Below are positions 16,302-25,189 of a DNA stretch of 64,000 nucleotides, in pieces. How positions within the stretch are numbered: the first letter of the stretch is position 1; every line of letters starts with the position of its first letter. Below the pieces are notes generated by a model that worked only from the letters and a program-made list of their open reading frames with translations, was not told the DNA's origin and made no database searches. Source of the DNA: Saccharomonospora glauca K62. GTDB taxonomy: Bacteria > Actinomycetota > Actinomycetes > Mycobacteriales > Pseudonocardiaceae. The stretch is from assembly GCF_000243395.2 (NCBI RefSeq), contig NZ_CM001484.1:3714524-3778523 (forward strand). Reading direction: 5' to 3'. The position numbers and the translations under genes are program-made.

Positions 16302-16921
16302 CGGCCTCTCCGGGACATCCGGTCGATCAAGTGTCCAAAAGGGATCACTAGTAGCCACGACAACTCGGCGAGCGTCGGATCGACGAACGCCAACGGCAAC
16401 GACGGAACGAATCCGACGACCACCGCGGTCCCGCCCGAGAGGCTACGACGGACCTCCTCCGGATCGGTGTCCTCGTGTGTCAACGGGCGGGCGTCGGCTC
16501 GAAGCCGCGCCCGCCCCACCGCCGCGTACCACCACAACGCCGTGGAACTCAGACCGGTGAGGACGATCGTGGTCGCGTACAGCACCACCCCGGCGGCGGT
16601 GTCGCCGTGCTCGCCCAGCACCGCGGTGGGAAAGGGCAGCAAGGCGATCCAGAAGAGGAACAGCAGACTCAGCGCCACCAACGTCCCGTCGGCCCGGACG
16701 ATGCGCGCGAACACGCGGTGGTGAACCCGCCAGTAACGACCGATGACGGCGAAGCTCAGCGCGAACACCAGGAGCTTCGGCGAAAGACCGAGCAAGTCGC
16801 CCCACACGTCGTCGGCGTGGATCTCGGCGTCCACGAGCGGCAGGGCGAGCAGCGTGAGGGCAATGGCGAACACACCGTCGGACAAGGCGACGATGCGTTC
16901 GACCCCACCCGGCTCGTCCAT
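16286..16921 (-). CDS. TMEM175-family (DUF1211) membrane protein, putative K+ channel
   Basis: 211 aa with about 6 membrane helices. Hallmark of bacterial TMEM175 channels is seen at the N-terminus: RIVALSDGVFAIALTLL, differing from the usual FSDGVFA by Leu. Known members are K+-selective channels without a canonical TVGYG filter. The gene converges on the polyol operon, with a 16-nt overlap of 3' ends; function seems unrelated to that operon. Confidence 0.8.
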   Translation of the reverse strand: MDEPGGVERIVALSDGVFAIALTLLALPLVDAEIHADDVWGDLLGLSPKLLVFALSFAVIGRYWRVHHRVFARIVRADGTLVALSLLFLFWIALLPFPTAVLGEHGDTAAGVVLYATTIVLTGLSSTALWWYAAVGRARLRADARPLTHEDTDPEEVRRSLSGGTAVVVGFVPSLPLAFVDPTLAELSWLLVIPFGHLIDRMSRRGRYFWP

Positions 16922-17498
16922 GTGGCGTCAGCGTTCACCTCGGTCGCGGGCGTGCCTTCCTCGGATCGTACGGGTCGCGCGGCGATGCGTTGGTTCGCGC
17001 GTCATGCTGGCCTCCGGAACGTCGTCGTGGTCACCTCACCTCTTCCCTACCCGGCGTGGAGCGCTTCATACGTGCCGTCAGTACCCGGACGTCACCGTAC
17101 CCGCGGCGAGTTGACCGACCACTTAGGACAGCGCAACCCGCGGGACACACCATTCACCCGATTGGTTGAACATGTTCGATTGCGGCACGCGACTGCCATC
17201 GAACACTCTGCGTGAACAATCAATGTCTACAAAGGACCCCAGAGACGGCGGTTTCAACGGCCCCCGGTCGGGAATCTCGGTGACGATACTCACGTCGTCG
17301 ACCGAACCACTGACCCGAAAACGGCCCCCCGACCCGACTGGTGAGATCGATGTCACTTCAACTGCTCCGTTCGAGGCAGCGGGGCGATCCGGGCGCCGTA
17401 AAACGTCCTCAATTCCAGACATTTCACCTCAAGCGGTGGCGAAGGGCTGAACCTTTGCGGAGACTGGCCGGACACAACTGTCTGGTCGGGGAGGTCTC
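16922..17498. other. Long intergenic region, no gene recognised
   Basis: 577 nt between divergent genes, so it holds both promoters. The right part (about 17150-17470) is visibly less GC-rich than its surroundings. An imperfect palindrome CCGGACA-CAAC-TGTCTGG at 17468-17485 lies 13 nt upstream of the transporter ATG and could be an operator. Short ORFs here show no family features. Confidence 0.55.
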
Positions 17499-18887
17499 AT
17501 GGCGGCAGAAAACACACAGACGCCGCACGCTGATACCGTGCCGGAACCGAAGGCCGTTCGTAAGGCCGTTGCCGGGTCGGCGATGGGGAACTGCATCGAG
17601 TGGTACGACTTCGGCGTCTTCGGCTTCATGCCGGCGATCCTCGGCCAGACGTTCTTCAACGCGGGCAGCACCTCGGAGGGCGCGCTGGCGACCTTCGCGC
17701 TCCTGGCGGTGACCTTCGTGATCCGGCCGTTCGGCAGCTTCGTGCTGGGCCCGCTCGGCGACAAGCTCGGCAGGCAGAAGGTCCTGGCCCTCACCGTGCT
17801 GCTCATGTCGGGCTCGACGTTCGTGATCGGACTCCTGCCGACCTGGGACCAGATCGGCATCTGGGCGGCGATCCTCGTCATCCTGCTACGCGGTCTGCAG
17901 GGCTTCTCCGCCGGTGGTGAGTACGGGGGTGCGGCCACGTTCATCGCCGAGTACGCCCCACCCAAGCGGCGCGGCTTCTTCGGCAGCTGGCTGGAGTTCG
18001 GCACCCTCGTGGGCTTCTTCCTCGGTGCCACCACGGTGACGCTGTGCACGATCGTTCTCGGCGACGCGGCCATGCAGCAGTGGGGCTGGCGGATTCCGTT
18101 CCTGATCGCGGGCCCGCTCGGCCTGGTGGGTCTCTGGCTGCGGACGAAGGTCGAGGACACTCCGCTGTTCAAGGACCTCGAAGGTCAGCACAAGGTCGCC
18201 AAGTCGCCGCTCAAGGAGTTGCTCACCACCAACTGGAAGTCGATCCTGCACCTGATCGGCCTGGTGATCCTATTGAACGTCGGCGACTGGATCCTCCTCG
18301 GCTACATCGAGACGTACCTGAAAGACCAGCTCGGCCTCGAAGGCAACACCCCGCTGCTCATCATCATGGGCGTCATCCTGGCGATGTTGATCGTGATCGT
18401 GCCGATCGGCGCGCTGTCCGACCGGATCGGTCGCAAGCCGCTCCTCGTCGCCTGCTGCGCGGGCTTCCTCGCCCTGCCGATCCCGGCGTTCAGCTTGATG
18501 GAGGGCAGCAAGACCGAGGACGGCGTCAACAGTCTGATGCTGATCGGCGGCCTGGCCATGCTCGGCGGCTGCTTGGTGCTGTTCCTGGCCGTGGTGGCGT
18601 CCACGCTGCCCGCGATGTTCCCCACGCGAGTTCGTTACGGCGCCTTCTCGATCGGCTACAACGTGTCGACCGCGGCCTTCGCGGGCACCGCGCCCTACAT
18701 CGTCGGCTCGCTGGTCGACGCCACCGGCAACACGATGTGGCCCGCGTTCTACCTGATGGGCGCGGCGGCGATCGCGACCGTCCCGGTACTGCTGTTGCCG
18801 GAGACCAACGGCCTCTCGCTGCGCGGCGTGGTGAGCTCGCGTCAGCCCACCACGAAGCCGAGCGTGCCGGCCCCCGTCGCGAGCTGA
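17499..18887 (+). CDS. MFS transporter, metabolite:H+ symporter (MHS) family, ProP-like
   Basis: 462 aa, 12 predicted helices, RBS GGGGAGG five bases before ATG. MHS markers: AMGNCIEWYDFGVFGFM in helix 1, PLGDKLGRQKVL in loop 2-3, RGLQGFSAGGEYGGA in helix 4 and the repeat LSDRIGRKPLL in loop 8-9. ProP (osmoprotectants), ShiA and citrate transporters belong here; the EYGGAATFIAEY region is ProP-like, so proline/betaine uptake is a reasonable guess. A strong hairpin follows the stop codon. Confidence 0.85.
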   Translation: MAAENTQTPHADTVPEPKAVRKAVAGSAMGNCIEWYDFGVFGFMPAILGQTFFNAGSTSEGALATFALLAVTFVIRPFGSFVLGPLGDKLGRQKVLALTVLLMSGSTFVIGLLPTWDQIGIWAAILVILLRGLQGFSAGGEYGGAATFIAEYAPPKRRGFFGSWLEFGTLVGFFLGATTVTLCTIVLGDAAMQQWGWRIPFLIAGPLGLVGLWLRTKVEDTPLFKDLEGQHKVAKSPLKELLTTNWKSILHLIGLVILLNVGDWILLGYIETYLKDQLGLEGNTPLLIIMGVILAMLIVIVPIGALSDRIGRKPLLVACCAGFLALPIPAFSLMEGSKTEDGVNSLMLIGGLAMLGGCLVLFLAVVASTLPAMFPTRVRYGAFSIGYNVSTAAFAGTAPYIVGSLVDATGNTMWPAFYLMGAAAIATVPVLLLPETNGLSLRGVVSSRQPTTKPSVPAPVAS

Positions 18888-18912
18888 GATTCCCGGACAT
18901 CAATGAACATAG

Positions 18913-18964
18913 GACGAGCCCGGCTCTCACTCCCGAAGACGACGAGGTGAGAGCCGGGCTCGTC
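18913..18964. terminator. Strong bidirectional terminator hairpin
   Basis: A perfect 18-bp stem (GACGAGCCCGGCTCTCAC against its complement) with a 16-nt loop between two convergent genes, so it can serve the transporter (rightward) and the membrane protein (leftward). No T-tract. Confidence 0.85.
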
Positions 18965-18969
18965 GGCGG

Positions 18970-19854
18970 TCACTTCTCCAAGAATCCGCTCATGACGCAG
19001 AACTCCCCGCTGGTGGAACTGATTCCGATGTCCAATGTGGCATCACCACCGACGAAGTCGACATTCGACGCCCCGGGGTCGTGGCTGGGGTCCTTCATCG
19101 TCCACTTCTCGCCGAGAGCGATCGCGTCGGCGAGCGGGTCCGACAGCATCCCCAACTGCTCGCCCGAACACTGCATCGAGTGCAGTGCGTCGAGGTCGCC
19201 CGCGTTCAAGGCGTCCCGGAAGTCCTCCAGATAGCTCACGATGTCGCGCAGATCCTGCCAACACCATCCGTCAGCCCCCTTGTGGAAAAGGAGGCTGGTG
19301 GGTACCTCACCGTCGACGTCGGAGTGGCCCACCGCGCTACCGGACAGTGGCACCACCGCCCTCGTGATGCCCTTCTTCTCGTCCTCGCCGGCGATGCCTC
19401 CGTTCACACTGACGTGGGTGAGAGGTTGCGGCTCGCGAAGTCCTTCGGCGAACGTCTTGAGCTCCTCCGTGGCGTCGGGGCACAGCAACGGTGTCACGGC
19501 ATCCGGCTGGCCCGCTTGCAGCGCGTCCTTGACGCGGCGACCGAAGTCCTGCGCCGTCTCCTCCTGAACGGTGGTGTCCTCGGCGGTGTAAGGCTTCGCG
19601 GCGCGCTTGGACTTGGACTCCTCCTCGACGAGAAATCCCGGCACGACGAAAGCCGTGACGGCGAAGGCCGCCAGCGCCACCACGACGATTCCCAGGGTGA
19701 CCCACAACCCGGTCTTCTTCTTGCGAGGTGGCGGAGGAGGGAAGCCGCCGTATCCCGGTGGTCCCGCGGGCGGTACCTGCCCGCCGTGGTACGGGGTGGC
19801 TCCCCCGTGGTACTGCCCCGGAAAATTCGCGCCGGGTTGGGGTGGAAAGGTCAT
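18970..19854 (-). CDS. Membrane-anchored protein of unknown function with Pro/Gly-rich cytoplasmic head
   Basis: 294 aa, start at MTFPPQPG with AGAGGA upstream. Residues 1-45 are Pro/Gly/Tyr-rich, then RKKK, one transmembrane helix (about 48-72, LWVTLGIVVVALAAFAV) and an external domain of about 220 aa. The external part holds two resembling halves, each with a helix ending in a Cys-containing motif (LLCPDATEEL; SMQCSGEQLG), and further Cys (GWCWQDL, EFCVMSG) that may form disulphides. Similar architecture is common in actinobacterial DUF4878/Mce-associated-like proteins; no function can be assigned. Confidence 0.7.
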   Translation of the reverse strand: MTFPPQPGANFPGQYHGGATPYHGGQVPPAGPPGYGGFPPPPPRKKKTGLWVTLGIVVVALAAFAVTAFVVPGFLVEEESKSKRAAKPYTAEDTTVQEETAQDFGRRVKDALQAGQPDAVTPLLCPDATEELKTFAEGLREPQPLTHVSVNGGIAGEDEKKGITRAVVPLSGSAVGHSDVDGEVPTSLLFHKGADGWCWQDLRDIVSYLEDFRDALNAGDLDALHSMQCSGEQLGMLSDPLADAIALGEKWTMKDPSHDPGASNVDFVGGDATLDIGISSTSGEFCVMSGFLEK

Positions 19855-20065
19855 CGCACGTCCTCTGCTCGCACGGTCCGTCGCATCTCCGACACGCAAG
19901 GGCACGTGCCGGGCACCGGGGGTATTGTGCCCGCGCCGAAGGGCTCGGAGGCCCGAAACGCGCGAACGGCACGCGGCGAGTGACGGACACAATGCCGGGT
20001 GGCGGCCGAGACCGGAGGCCGCCGAACGCGCTGCTCGATCCCCTCGACGGCAGTAGTCTCGAACC

Positions 20066-20557
20066 ATGCGGAGTTCGGGGAACGGACTGGTCTTCGCCGC
20101 GGGCTCGGCCCTGGCGGCCGCCGCGCTGGGCTCGCTGGGCTCCGCCAAGGCTCCGAAGGTCTATCGGCAGTTGGACAAACCCCGCTGGGCCCCGCCCGCG
20201 GGCGTGTTCGGGCCGGTCTGGAGCGTGCTGTACGCGGCCATCGGCGTCGCCGGGTGGAGGCTGTGGCGGAAACGGGCCGGGCGGACGACGCTGGGCCTGC
20301 ACCTCGGGCAGCTCGCCCTGAACGCGGCCTGGCCCAGCGCGTTCTTCGTGGCCCGCGACCGCACGCTCTCGCTCGCGGTGGTCGCGGCACTCGACGCCAC
20401 GATCGCCGCCGAGCTCGCCACCGCCGCGCGCCGCGATCCGGTGGCCGCCGGGCTGCTCGCCCCATATCTCGCGTGGAGCCTGTACGCCACCGCGCTCACC
20501 GCGGCGATCCGCGACCCGAAGAGCACGTCGCTGGTCCGGCGATGGCTGCGAAGGTAG
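20066..20557 (+). CDS. TspO/MBR family tryptophan-rich sensory protein
   Basis: 163 aa with five predicted helices. The family signature is clear: DKPRWAPPAGVFGPVWSVLYA, followed by LNAAWPSAFF and LAPYLAWSLYATAL. TspO proteins bind porphyrins and sterols and take part in tetrapyrrole or stress control. Single gene; the N-terminus is divergent from the Pro-rich membrane protein across a 211-nt gap. Confidence 0.9.
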   Translation: MRSSGNGLVFAAGSALAAAALGSLGSAKAPKVYRQLDKPRWAPPAGVFGPVWSVLYAAIGVAGWRLWRKRAGRTTLGLHLGQLALNAAWPSAFFVARDRTLSLAVVAALDATIAAELATAARRDPVAAGLLAPYLAWSLYATALTAAIRDPKSTSLVRRWLRR

Positions 20558-20855
20558 ACGTCATCGCACTCGGTGTGGTTCTCACACGAGTCTCCGACGG
20601 AAAGAACGAGGACCGGCCCGAGCCACCGAAGCAGGCGGGACCGGTCGAGGTCGCTCCAGGGGCGCCCGCGAAGCACATGGCGCCGCCGAGCCGCTCGAAC
20701 GTGCCTTACCAGCACGCCGACATGAACCGGAACGCCTCGCCACCCGACGCGTCGGCAGTGCCGGGGAACGTCGTGCGTGAGTTACCGATACACGGGGCGT
20801 AAGTGGGGACTTCGATCTTGTCCGACCCCGCCGGGGGCTTGTTGACCTGGGCTTT
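20558..20855. other. Intergenic region with a weak hairpin
   Basis: 298 nt between tspO and the tRNA. The only structure noted is GACCGGCCCG at 20611-20620 pairing, with one bulge, to CGGGACCGGTC ending at 20646; it may terminate tspO. No coding potential seen. Confidence 0.45.
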
Positions 20856-20932
20856 TGGTGCCCCCGACGGGACTCGAACCCGCACTGAGTCGATTTTAAG
20901 TCGACCGCCTCTGCCGGTTGGGCTACGGGGGC
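20856..20932 (-). tRNA. tRNA with anticodon UAA (Leu, UUA codon), short variable loop, CCA encoded
   Basis: Read leftward: acceptor GCCCCCG pairs perfectly with CGGGGGC, D-arm GCC/GGC, anticodon stem GTCGA/TCGAC with loop CTTAAAA (anticodon UAA), a 5-nt variable loop (TCAGT), T-arm with TTCGAGT, discriminator A and genomic CCA (20856-20858). Without CCA it is 74 nt. A leucine UAA tRNA would normally have a long variable arm; A73 agrees with leucine identity. Its gene lies 28 nt after the ndh stop codon. Confidence 0.93.
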
Positions 20933-20960
20933 AAGGCTTACTTTATGCCCCCGCTCCAAC

Positions 20961-22283
20961 CTACGAGCGAGAAGCCCTGGCGAACTCTTCCTTCGGGTTG
21001 TTGACCTGGCCGAGCGCGACGGTCTCGCGCTTGAACAGACCACTGAGCGCCCAGCCGAGCAGGATGCGCACCTTGCGGTTGAAGGTCGGCATCGCCTTGA
21101 CGTGGTAGGCGCGGTGGAACAGCCACGCCGGGAAGCCCTTGATCTTCATCTTCAGGACGTCGGCGACGCCCTTGTGAAGACCGAGACCGGCCACGGCACC
21201 GAGGTTCTTGTGGTAGTAGTCCGTCGGCTTTCCGCCCCGGAGGACCCGGATGATGTTCTTGGCCATGTGGCGGGCCTGACGCACCGCGTGCTGGGCGTTG
21301 GGCGGGCAGGTCGCCGTGGGGTCGGCCTCGGTGCGCGACAGGTCGGGCACCGCGGCGACGTCACCGGCGGTCCAGACGTCCGGGTGTCCCACCACCTGCA
21401 GCGCCGCCGTCGCCTGCAGCCTGCCTCGCTTGTCCGTGGGCAGGTCGGAGCTGGCGACCACCGGGTTCGCCTTCACGCCGGCGGTCCAGATGATCGTGTC
21501 GCTGTCGAACTCCGTGCCGTCGGAGAGCACGACGTGGCCGTTCTCAAACGACTTCGCCGCGGTCGACAGGTAGATCTCGATGCCGCGCTTCTCCAGCTGC
21601 TCGGCCGTCCAGACACCGAGCGTCTCACGCACCTCGGGGAGGATGCGTCCGGCCGCCTCCACGAGCACCCACCGGATGTCCTCCGGCTTGATGTTCTGGT
21701 AGTAGCGGCAGGCGTCGCGAGTCATGTCCTCCAGCTCGGCCAGCGCCTCGATACCCGCGAACCCGCCGCCGACGACGGTGAACGTGAGCAGCCGCTTGCG
21801 CAGCTCGGGGTCGAGGGTGCTCGCGGCCTCGTCCAGCTTCGTGAGGACGTGGTTGCGCAGGTAGGTGGCCTCGCCGATGGTCTTGAGGGAGATTCCGTGC
21901 TCGGCAAGGCCGGGGATCGGCAGCAGTCGGGCAACGGAACCGAGCGCCACTACGAGGATGTCGTAGTTGAGCTGCTCGATGTGGCCGTCGGGAGCCTCCA
22001 CCGTGACGGTCTTGTTGGCGTGCTCGATGGAGGTCACGCGCGCGGAGAGGATGTGGCAGCGCCGGAGCACCCTACGCAGCGGCACGACCACGTGGCGTGG
22101 CTCGATGGACCCGGCAGCCGCCTCCGGCAGGAAGGGCTGGTAGGTCATGTGCGGCTGCGGGTCGACGACGGTCACGGACGCCTCGTTGGCTCGCAGCTTC
22201 TTCTGCAGCCCGAGGGCCGTGTACAAGCCGACGTATCCGCCACCGAGGATCAGGATCCGCGTCGGTTCCGACTTGACTGCCAT
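20961..22283 (-). CDS. ndh: Type II NADH dehydrogenase (NDH-2)
   Basis: 440 aa from MAVKSEPTR. FAD Rossmann motif ILGGGYVGLYTALGLQ at the N-terminus, second nucleotide (NADH) motif TVVGGGFAGIEALAELEDM in the middle, LVVALGSVARLLPIPG and the FAD-contacting TAGDVAAVPD; the C-terminal 60 aa have amphipathic/hydrophobic segments for membrane binding (FPAWLFHRAYHVKAMP). It oxidises NADH and reduces menaquinone without proton pumping. Length and motifs are those of mycobacterial Ndh. Confidence 0.93.
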   Translation of the reverse strand: MAVKSEPTRILILGGGYVGLYTALGLQKKLRANEASVTVVDPQPHMTYQPFLPEAAAGSIEPRHVVVPLRRVLRRCHILSARVTSIEHANKTVTVEAPDGHIEQLNYDILVVALGSVARLLPIPGLAEHGISLKTIGEATYLRNHVLTKLDEAASTLDPELRKRLLTFTVVGGGFAGIEALAELEDMTRDACRYYQNIKPEDIRWVLVEAAGRILPEVRETLGVWTAEQLEKRGIEIYLSTAAKSFENGHVVLSDGTEFDSDTIIWTAGVKANPVVASSDLPTDKRGRLQATAALQVVGHPDVWTAGDVAAVPDLSRTEADPTATCPPNAQHAVRQARHMAKNIIRVLRGGKPTDYYHKNLGAVAGLGLHKGVADVLKMKIKGFPAWLFHRAYHVKAMPTFNRKVRILLGWALSGLFKRETVALGQVNNPKEEFARASRS

Positions 22284-22467
22284 GTCCTCATAGTCGCACT
22301 GCCATATAGCGAGTGTTAGATACCCCTCCTCGGCTGTGACCAGCGTCGCCACGCTACCCAAACGATTCAGTCGACGCCCGAGTGCGACGCCCCCGACGGG
22401 CACTTTTGGTCACCGGATTGCCACCGTGAGTGCGAGATTGTCGGCCCCCGGCACTACAACCACACCC

Positions 22468-22703
22468 ATGCACTCGCCGAAACGAACGTTCCCGGACCCG
22501 CCGTACTACGCAGTGATCTTCACCTCACGGCTCACCAACGGCACCCACGACTACGGCGACGTGGCCGAGCGGATGACGCGGCTCGCAGCGCAACAGCCCG
22601 GTTTCCTCGGTGATACGAGGAGTTCGAGGTCCACGTCGCCGAGGTGAAACGCCATTACGGCTTCCGCCGCTCCCCCGAGGCCTCAGCCGAGCCCGGCCAG
22701 TGA
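22468..22703 (+). pseudogene. Remnant of a small antibiotic-biosynthesis-monooxygenase-like gene
   Basis: The ATG at 22468 opens a reading frame with PYYAVIFTSRLTNGTHDYG and ERMTRLAAQQPGFLGD, the N-terminal half of an ABM-like (about 100 aa) protein. The expected middle (about 45 aa) is missing; from 22620 a different frame encodes EFEVHVAEVKRHYGF, matching the usual C-terminus, and ends at 22703. So an internal deletion plus frame change has broken the gene. Its tail overlaps the end of the uracil-DNA glycosylase gene. Confidence 0.65.
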
Positions 22704-23411
22704 CGCGGCTTCCGACAGCACCGACCGCAGCATGGCCGGCGTCAACTTGCCGGTGAATGTGTTCTGCTGCGACACGTGGTAGCAGCCGAGCAGGTGCAGC
22801 GGCGGCGATCCGTCGAGGGTGACATGAACGCCGTGGCCGAACTTCGGCCTCGGCCGTGGGAGCGTCCACCCGGCTTCGGCGAGCACGGGCAACAAGGCCT
22901 GCCAGCCGAACGCCCCCAGCACGACCACCGCCTTCAGCGTCGGACGTAGCAGCGCGAGTTCATCGGCCAACCAGTGGCGGCACGTGTCGCGTTCGGCGGG
23001 CGTCGGCTTGTTCGCGGGCGGTGCGCAATGCACGGGCGCCGTGATGCGGGTGCCCCGCAGGGTGAGGCCGTCGTCGCGGTGCGTCGCCGTGGGCTGCGAG
23101 GCGAGACCGACGTCGTAGAGCGCGCGGTAGAGGACGTCTCCGGAGCGGTCGCCCGTGAACATGCGGCCCGTACGGTTCCCGCCGTGCGCGGCCGGCGCGA
23201 GCCCCACGATGACCAGGGCCGCGTCGTCGGGCCCGAAACCGGGTACGGGACGCCCCCAGTAGGTCTGGTCGGCGAACGCGGCACGCTTCGTTCTCGCCAC
23301 GTGCTCACGCCACTCCACGAGGCGAGGGCACGCGCGGCACCGGCTGACGGCGGCATCGAGCTGGGCCAACGACTTCCACGAGACACTCACCGAACCATTG
23401 TCCCGTGACAT
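22683..23411 (-). CDS. Uracil-DNA glycosylase, family 5 (UdgB)
   Basis: 242 aa. Four cysteines spaced for a 4Fe-4S cluster (Cys25, Cys28, Cys129, Cys144). Motif A is GLAPAAHG, where Ala replaces the polar catalytic residue, the mark of family 5; the family signature continues RTGRMFTGDRSGD and HVSQQNTFTGKL. It removes uracil and other deaminated bases such as hypoxanthine from DNA. Divergent from the carboxypeptidase gene with only 11 nt between starts. Confidence 0.92.
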   Translation of the reverse strand: MSRDNGSVSVSWKSLAQLDAAVSRCRACPRLVEWREHVARTKRAAFADQTYWGRPVPGFGPDDAALVIVGLAPAAHGGNRTGRMFTGDRSGDVLYRALYDVGLASQPTATHRDDGLTLRGTRITAPVHCAPPANKPTPAERDTCRHWLADELALLRPTLKAVVVLGAFGWQALLPVLAEAGWTLPRPRPKFGHGVHVTLDGSPPLHLLGCYHVSQQNTFTGKLTPAMLRSVLSEAASLAGLG

Positions 23412-23422
23412 ACGTTGGTCGC

Positions 23423-24913
23423 ATGCCAGACAAGATCAGCGAGGACGCGCGAACCTCCTCGGACGCCAAGGACTCCAAGCCCGCCGAACCGCGCGACGAC
23501 GTGGTCACCACCCACCACACCCTGTCGCTCGGCGACCGGGAGCTCTCCTACACCGCCAGCACGGGCCGCATCGTGCTCCGCAAGGAAGTGCTCAAGGACG
23601 GCACCTTCGACGGGCACAAGCCCAAGGCCGAGGTGTTCCTCACGTCGTACACGCTCGACGGCGCGGAGCCGAGCTCCCGTCCGGTGACGTTCGCGTTCAA
23701 CGGCGGCCCCGGCTCGTCCAGCATCTGGCTGCACATGGGCCTGTTCGGGCCGCGTCGCGTGGTCTCGGGCGACGTCGACACCCCCGAGCCGCCGCCGTAC
23801 CGGCTGGTGGACAACACCGAGACGCTGCTCGCGCACACCGACCTCGTGTTCATCGACCCCGTGTCCACGGGCTACTCGCGCACCGTCGAGGGCGAGAAGC
23901 CGAAGGAGTACCACGGTTTCACGCCCGACGTGGAGGCCGTGGGCGAGGTGATCCGCCTGTGGACGTCGCGTAACCAGCGGTGGCTGTCCCCGAAGTTCGT
24001 GGCGGGCGAGTCGTACGGCACCGTGCGTGCCGCCGCGCTGGCCTCTCACCTCCAGCAGCGGCACGGGCTCTACCTGAACGGTCTGCTGCTGATCTCGTCC
24101 GTGTTGGACATGGGCACGGTGATGTTCAACGAGGGCAATGACCTGCCCTACTCGCTGTACGTGCCGACGTATGCGGCCATCGCGCACTACCACGGCAAGC
24201 ACGGCGACCGCCCGTTGGACGAGGTGCTGGCCGAGGCGGAGGAGTTCGCCTCGCGTGATCTGCCGTGGGCTCTGGCACGCGGTTCCCGACTGTCGGAGGA
24301 GGAACGCGCCGACATTGTCTCACGGCTCGCCCGACTCACCGGACTCTCCGAGTCCTATGTAGACCGAGTTGACCTTCGCATCGAGCACGTGCGCTTCTTC
24401 ACCGAGCTGCTGCGTGATCGAGGGCTGACCACGGGCCGCATGGACGGCCGGTTCACCACGTGGGAACCCGACGGCGGACGCGAGAACATGAGCGACGACG
24501 CGTCGATCTCCCGCATCATCGGCGCGTACTCGGCGGCGTTCAACCACTACGTGCGCGCCGAACTCGGCTACGCCAACGATCTTCCGTACGAGATCCTGTC
24601 GCTCGACGTCAACCGGGAATGGTCCTATTCGGACTTCGAGGGGCGGCCGATCTCCGTGGTGGAGGACCTGTCGTCGGCCATGCGGGCCAATCCGCACCTG
24701 AAGGTCCACGTCGCGTTCGGCTACTACGACGGCGCCACGCCGCACTACGCCGCCGAACACGTCCTCGCACAGCTCCGGATTCCTCGCGAGCTGCGGAGCA
24801 ACATCGACACCGCTTACTACCCGGCGGGCCACATGATGTACGTCCACGAGCCTTCGCGGATCCAGCAGTCGCGTGACCTGGCGGAGTTCATCGTGAACAG
24901 CTCGAACCGATAG
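23423..24913 (+). CDS. Serine carboxypeptidase-like peptidase (family S10)
   Basis: 496 aa from MPDKISED. Alpha/beta hydrolase of the S10 type: oxyanion region FAFNGGPGSSSIWLH, nucleophile Ser in FVAGESYGTVRA, Asp in FGYYDGATPHYA and His in PAGHMMYVHEPS. No signal peptide is visible, so it appears cytoplasmic, as for many actinobacterial paralogues. A hairpin terminator follows. The physiological substrate is unknown. Confidence 0.88.
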   Translation: MPDKISEDARTSSDAKDSKPAEPRDDVVTTHHTLSLGDRELSYTASTGRIVLRKEVLKDGTFDGHKPKAEVFLTSYTLDGAEPSSRPVTFAFNGGPGSSSIWLHMGLFGPRRVVSGDVDTPEPPPYRLVDNTETLLAHTDLVFIDPVSTGYSRTVEGEKPKEYHGFTPDVEAVGEVIRLWTSRNQRWLSPKFVAGESYGTVRAAALASHLQQRHGLYLNGLLLISSVLDMGTVMFNEGNDLPYSLYVPTYAAIAHYHGKHGDRPLDEVLAEAEEFASRDLPWALARGSRLSEEERADIVSRLARLTGLSESYVDRVDLRIEHVRFFTELLRDRGLTTGRMDGRFTTWEPDGGRENMSDDASISRIIGAYSAAFNHYVRAELGYANDLPYEILSLDVNREWSYSDFEGRPISVVEDLSSAMRANPHLKVHVAFGYYDGATPHYAAEHVLAQLRIPRELRSNIDTAYYPAGHMMYVHEPSRIQQSRDLAEFIVNSSNR

Positions 24914-24930
24914 CGGATGCCCCGACGGCG

Positions 24931-24978
24931 GTCGGTGGTGGTGAAACACACCGATGTGGAGCCCTCACCACCACCGAC
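24931..24978 (+). terminator. Hairpin terminator after the S10 peptidase gene
   Basis: A 14-bp perfect inverted repeat (GTCGGTGGTGGTGA at 24931-24944; complement at 24965-24978), 20-nt loop, 17 nt after the stop codon. Confidence 0.7.
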
Positions 24979-25105
24979 GCGTCCTCGGCAACCTGTGTGT
25001 CGTCCTTGCGGAACGCCGGAGACCTCGCCCGTGAAGTGTGTTTCGGGTGTTCGTCCCTACCAGGGTTCCCCTTTCCGGCACGCCGCCGACCAACGCCTCC
25101 CCGGT

Positions 25106-25189
25106 GTACGGGAAGTGCGGACACCCGTGCGTAGCCTGCGGACACGCGTACGGGAAGTGCGGACACGCGTGCGCAGGCTGCGTCAGGCC
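25106..25189. repeat. Four tandem 21-bp units (two alternating versions)
   Basis: Units start at 25106, 25127, 25148 and 25169. Units 1 and 3 begin GTACGGGAAGTGCGGACAC and are nearly identical; unit 2 is GTGCGTAGCCTGCGGACAC and unit 4 a diverged GTGCGCAGGCTGCG version, so the array is also two copies of a 42-bp unit. Unit 4 runs into the stop codon of the ppx-like gene. Confidence 0.8.

Noticed and set aside
17123-17422. 99-codon ORF within the promoter region of the MHS transporter
   Set aside because: No RBS, no homology features, and placed in the less GC-rich regulatory stretch.
20856-20932. Nonsense-suppressor tRNA (anticodon UUA reading UAA stop)
   Set aside because: The 7-nt loop CTTAAAA places U33 before TAA, so the anticodon is UAA and reads UUA.
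25106-25189. Possible CRISPR array
   Set aside because: Units are directly adjacent with no unique spacers and there are no cas genes.
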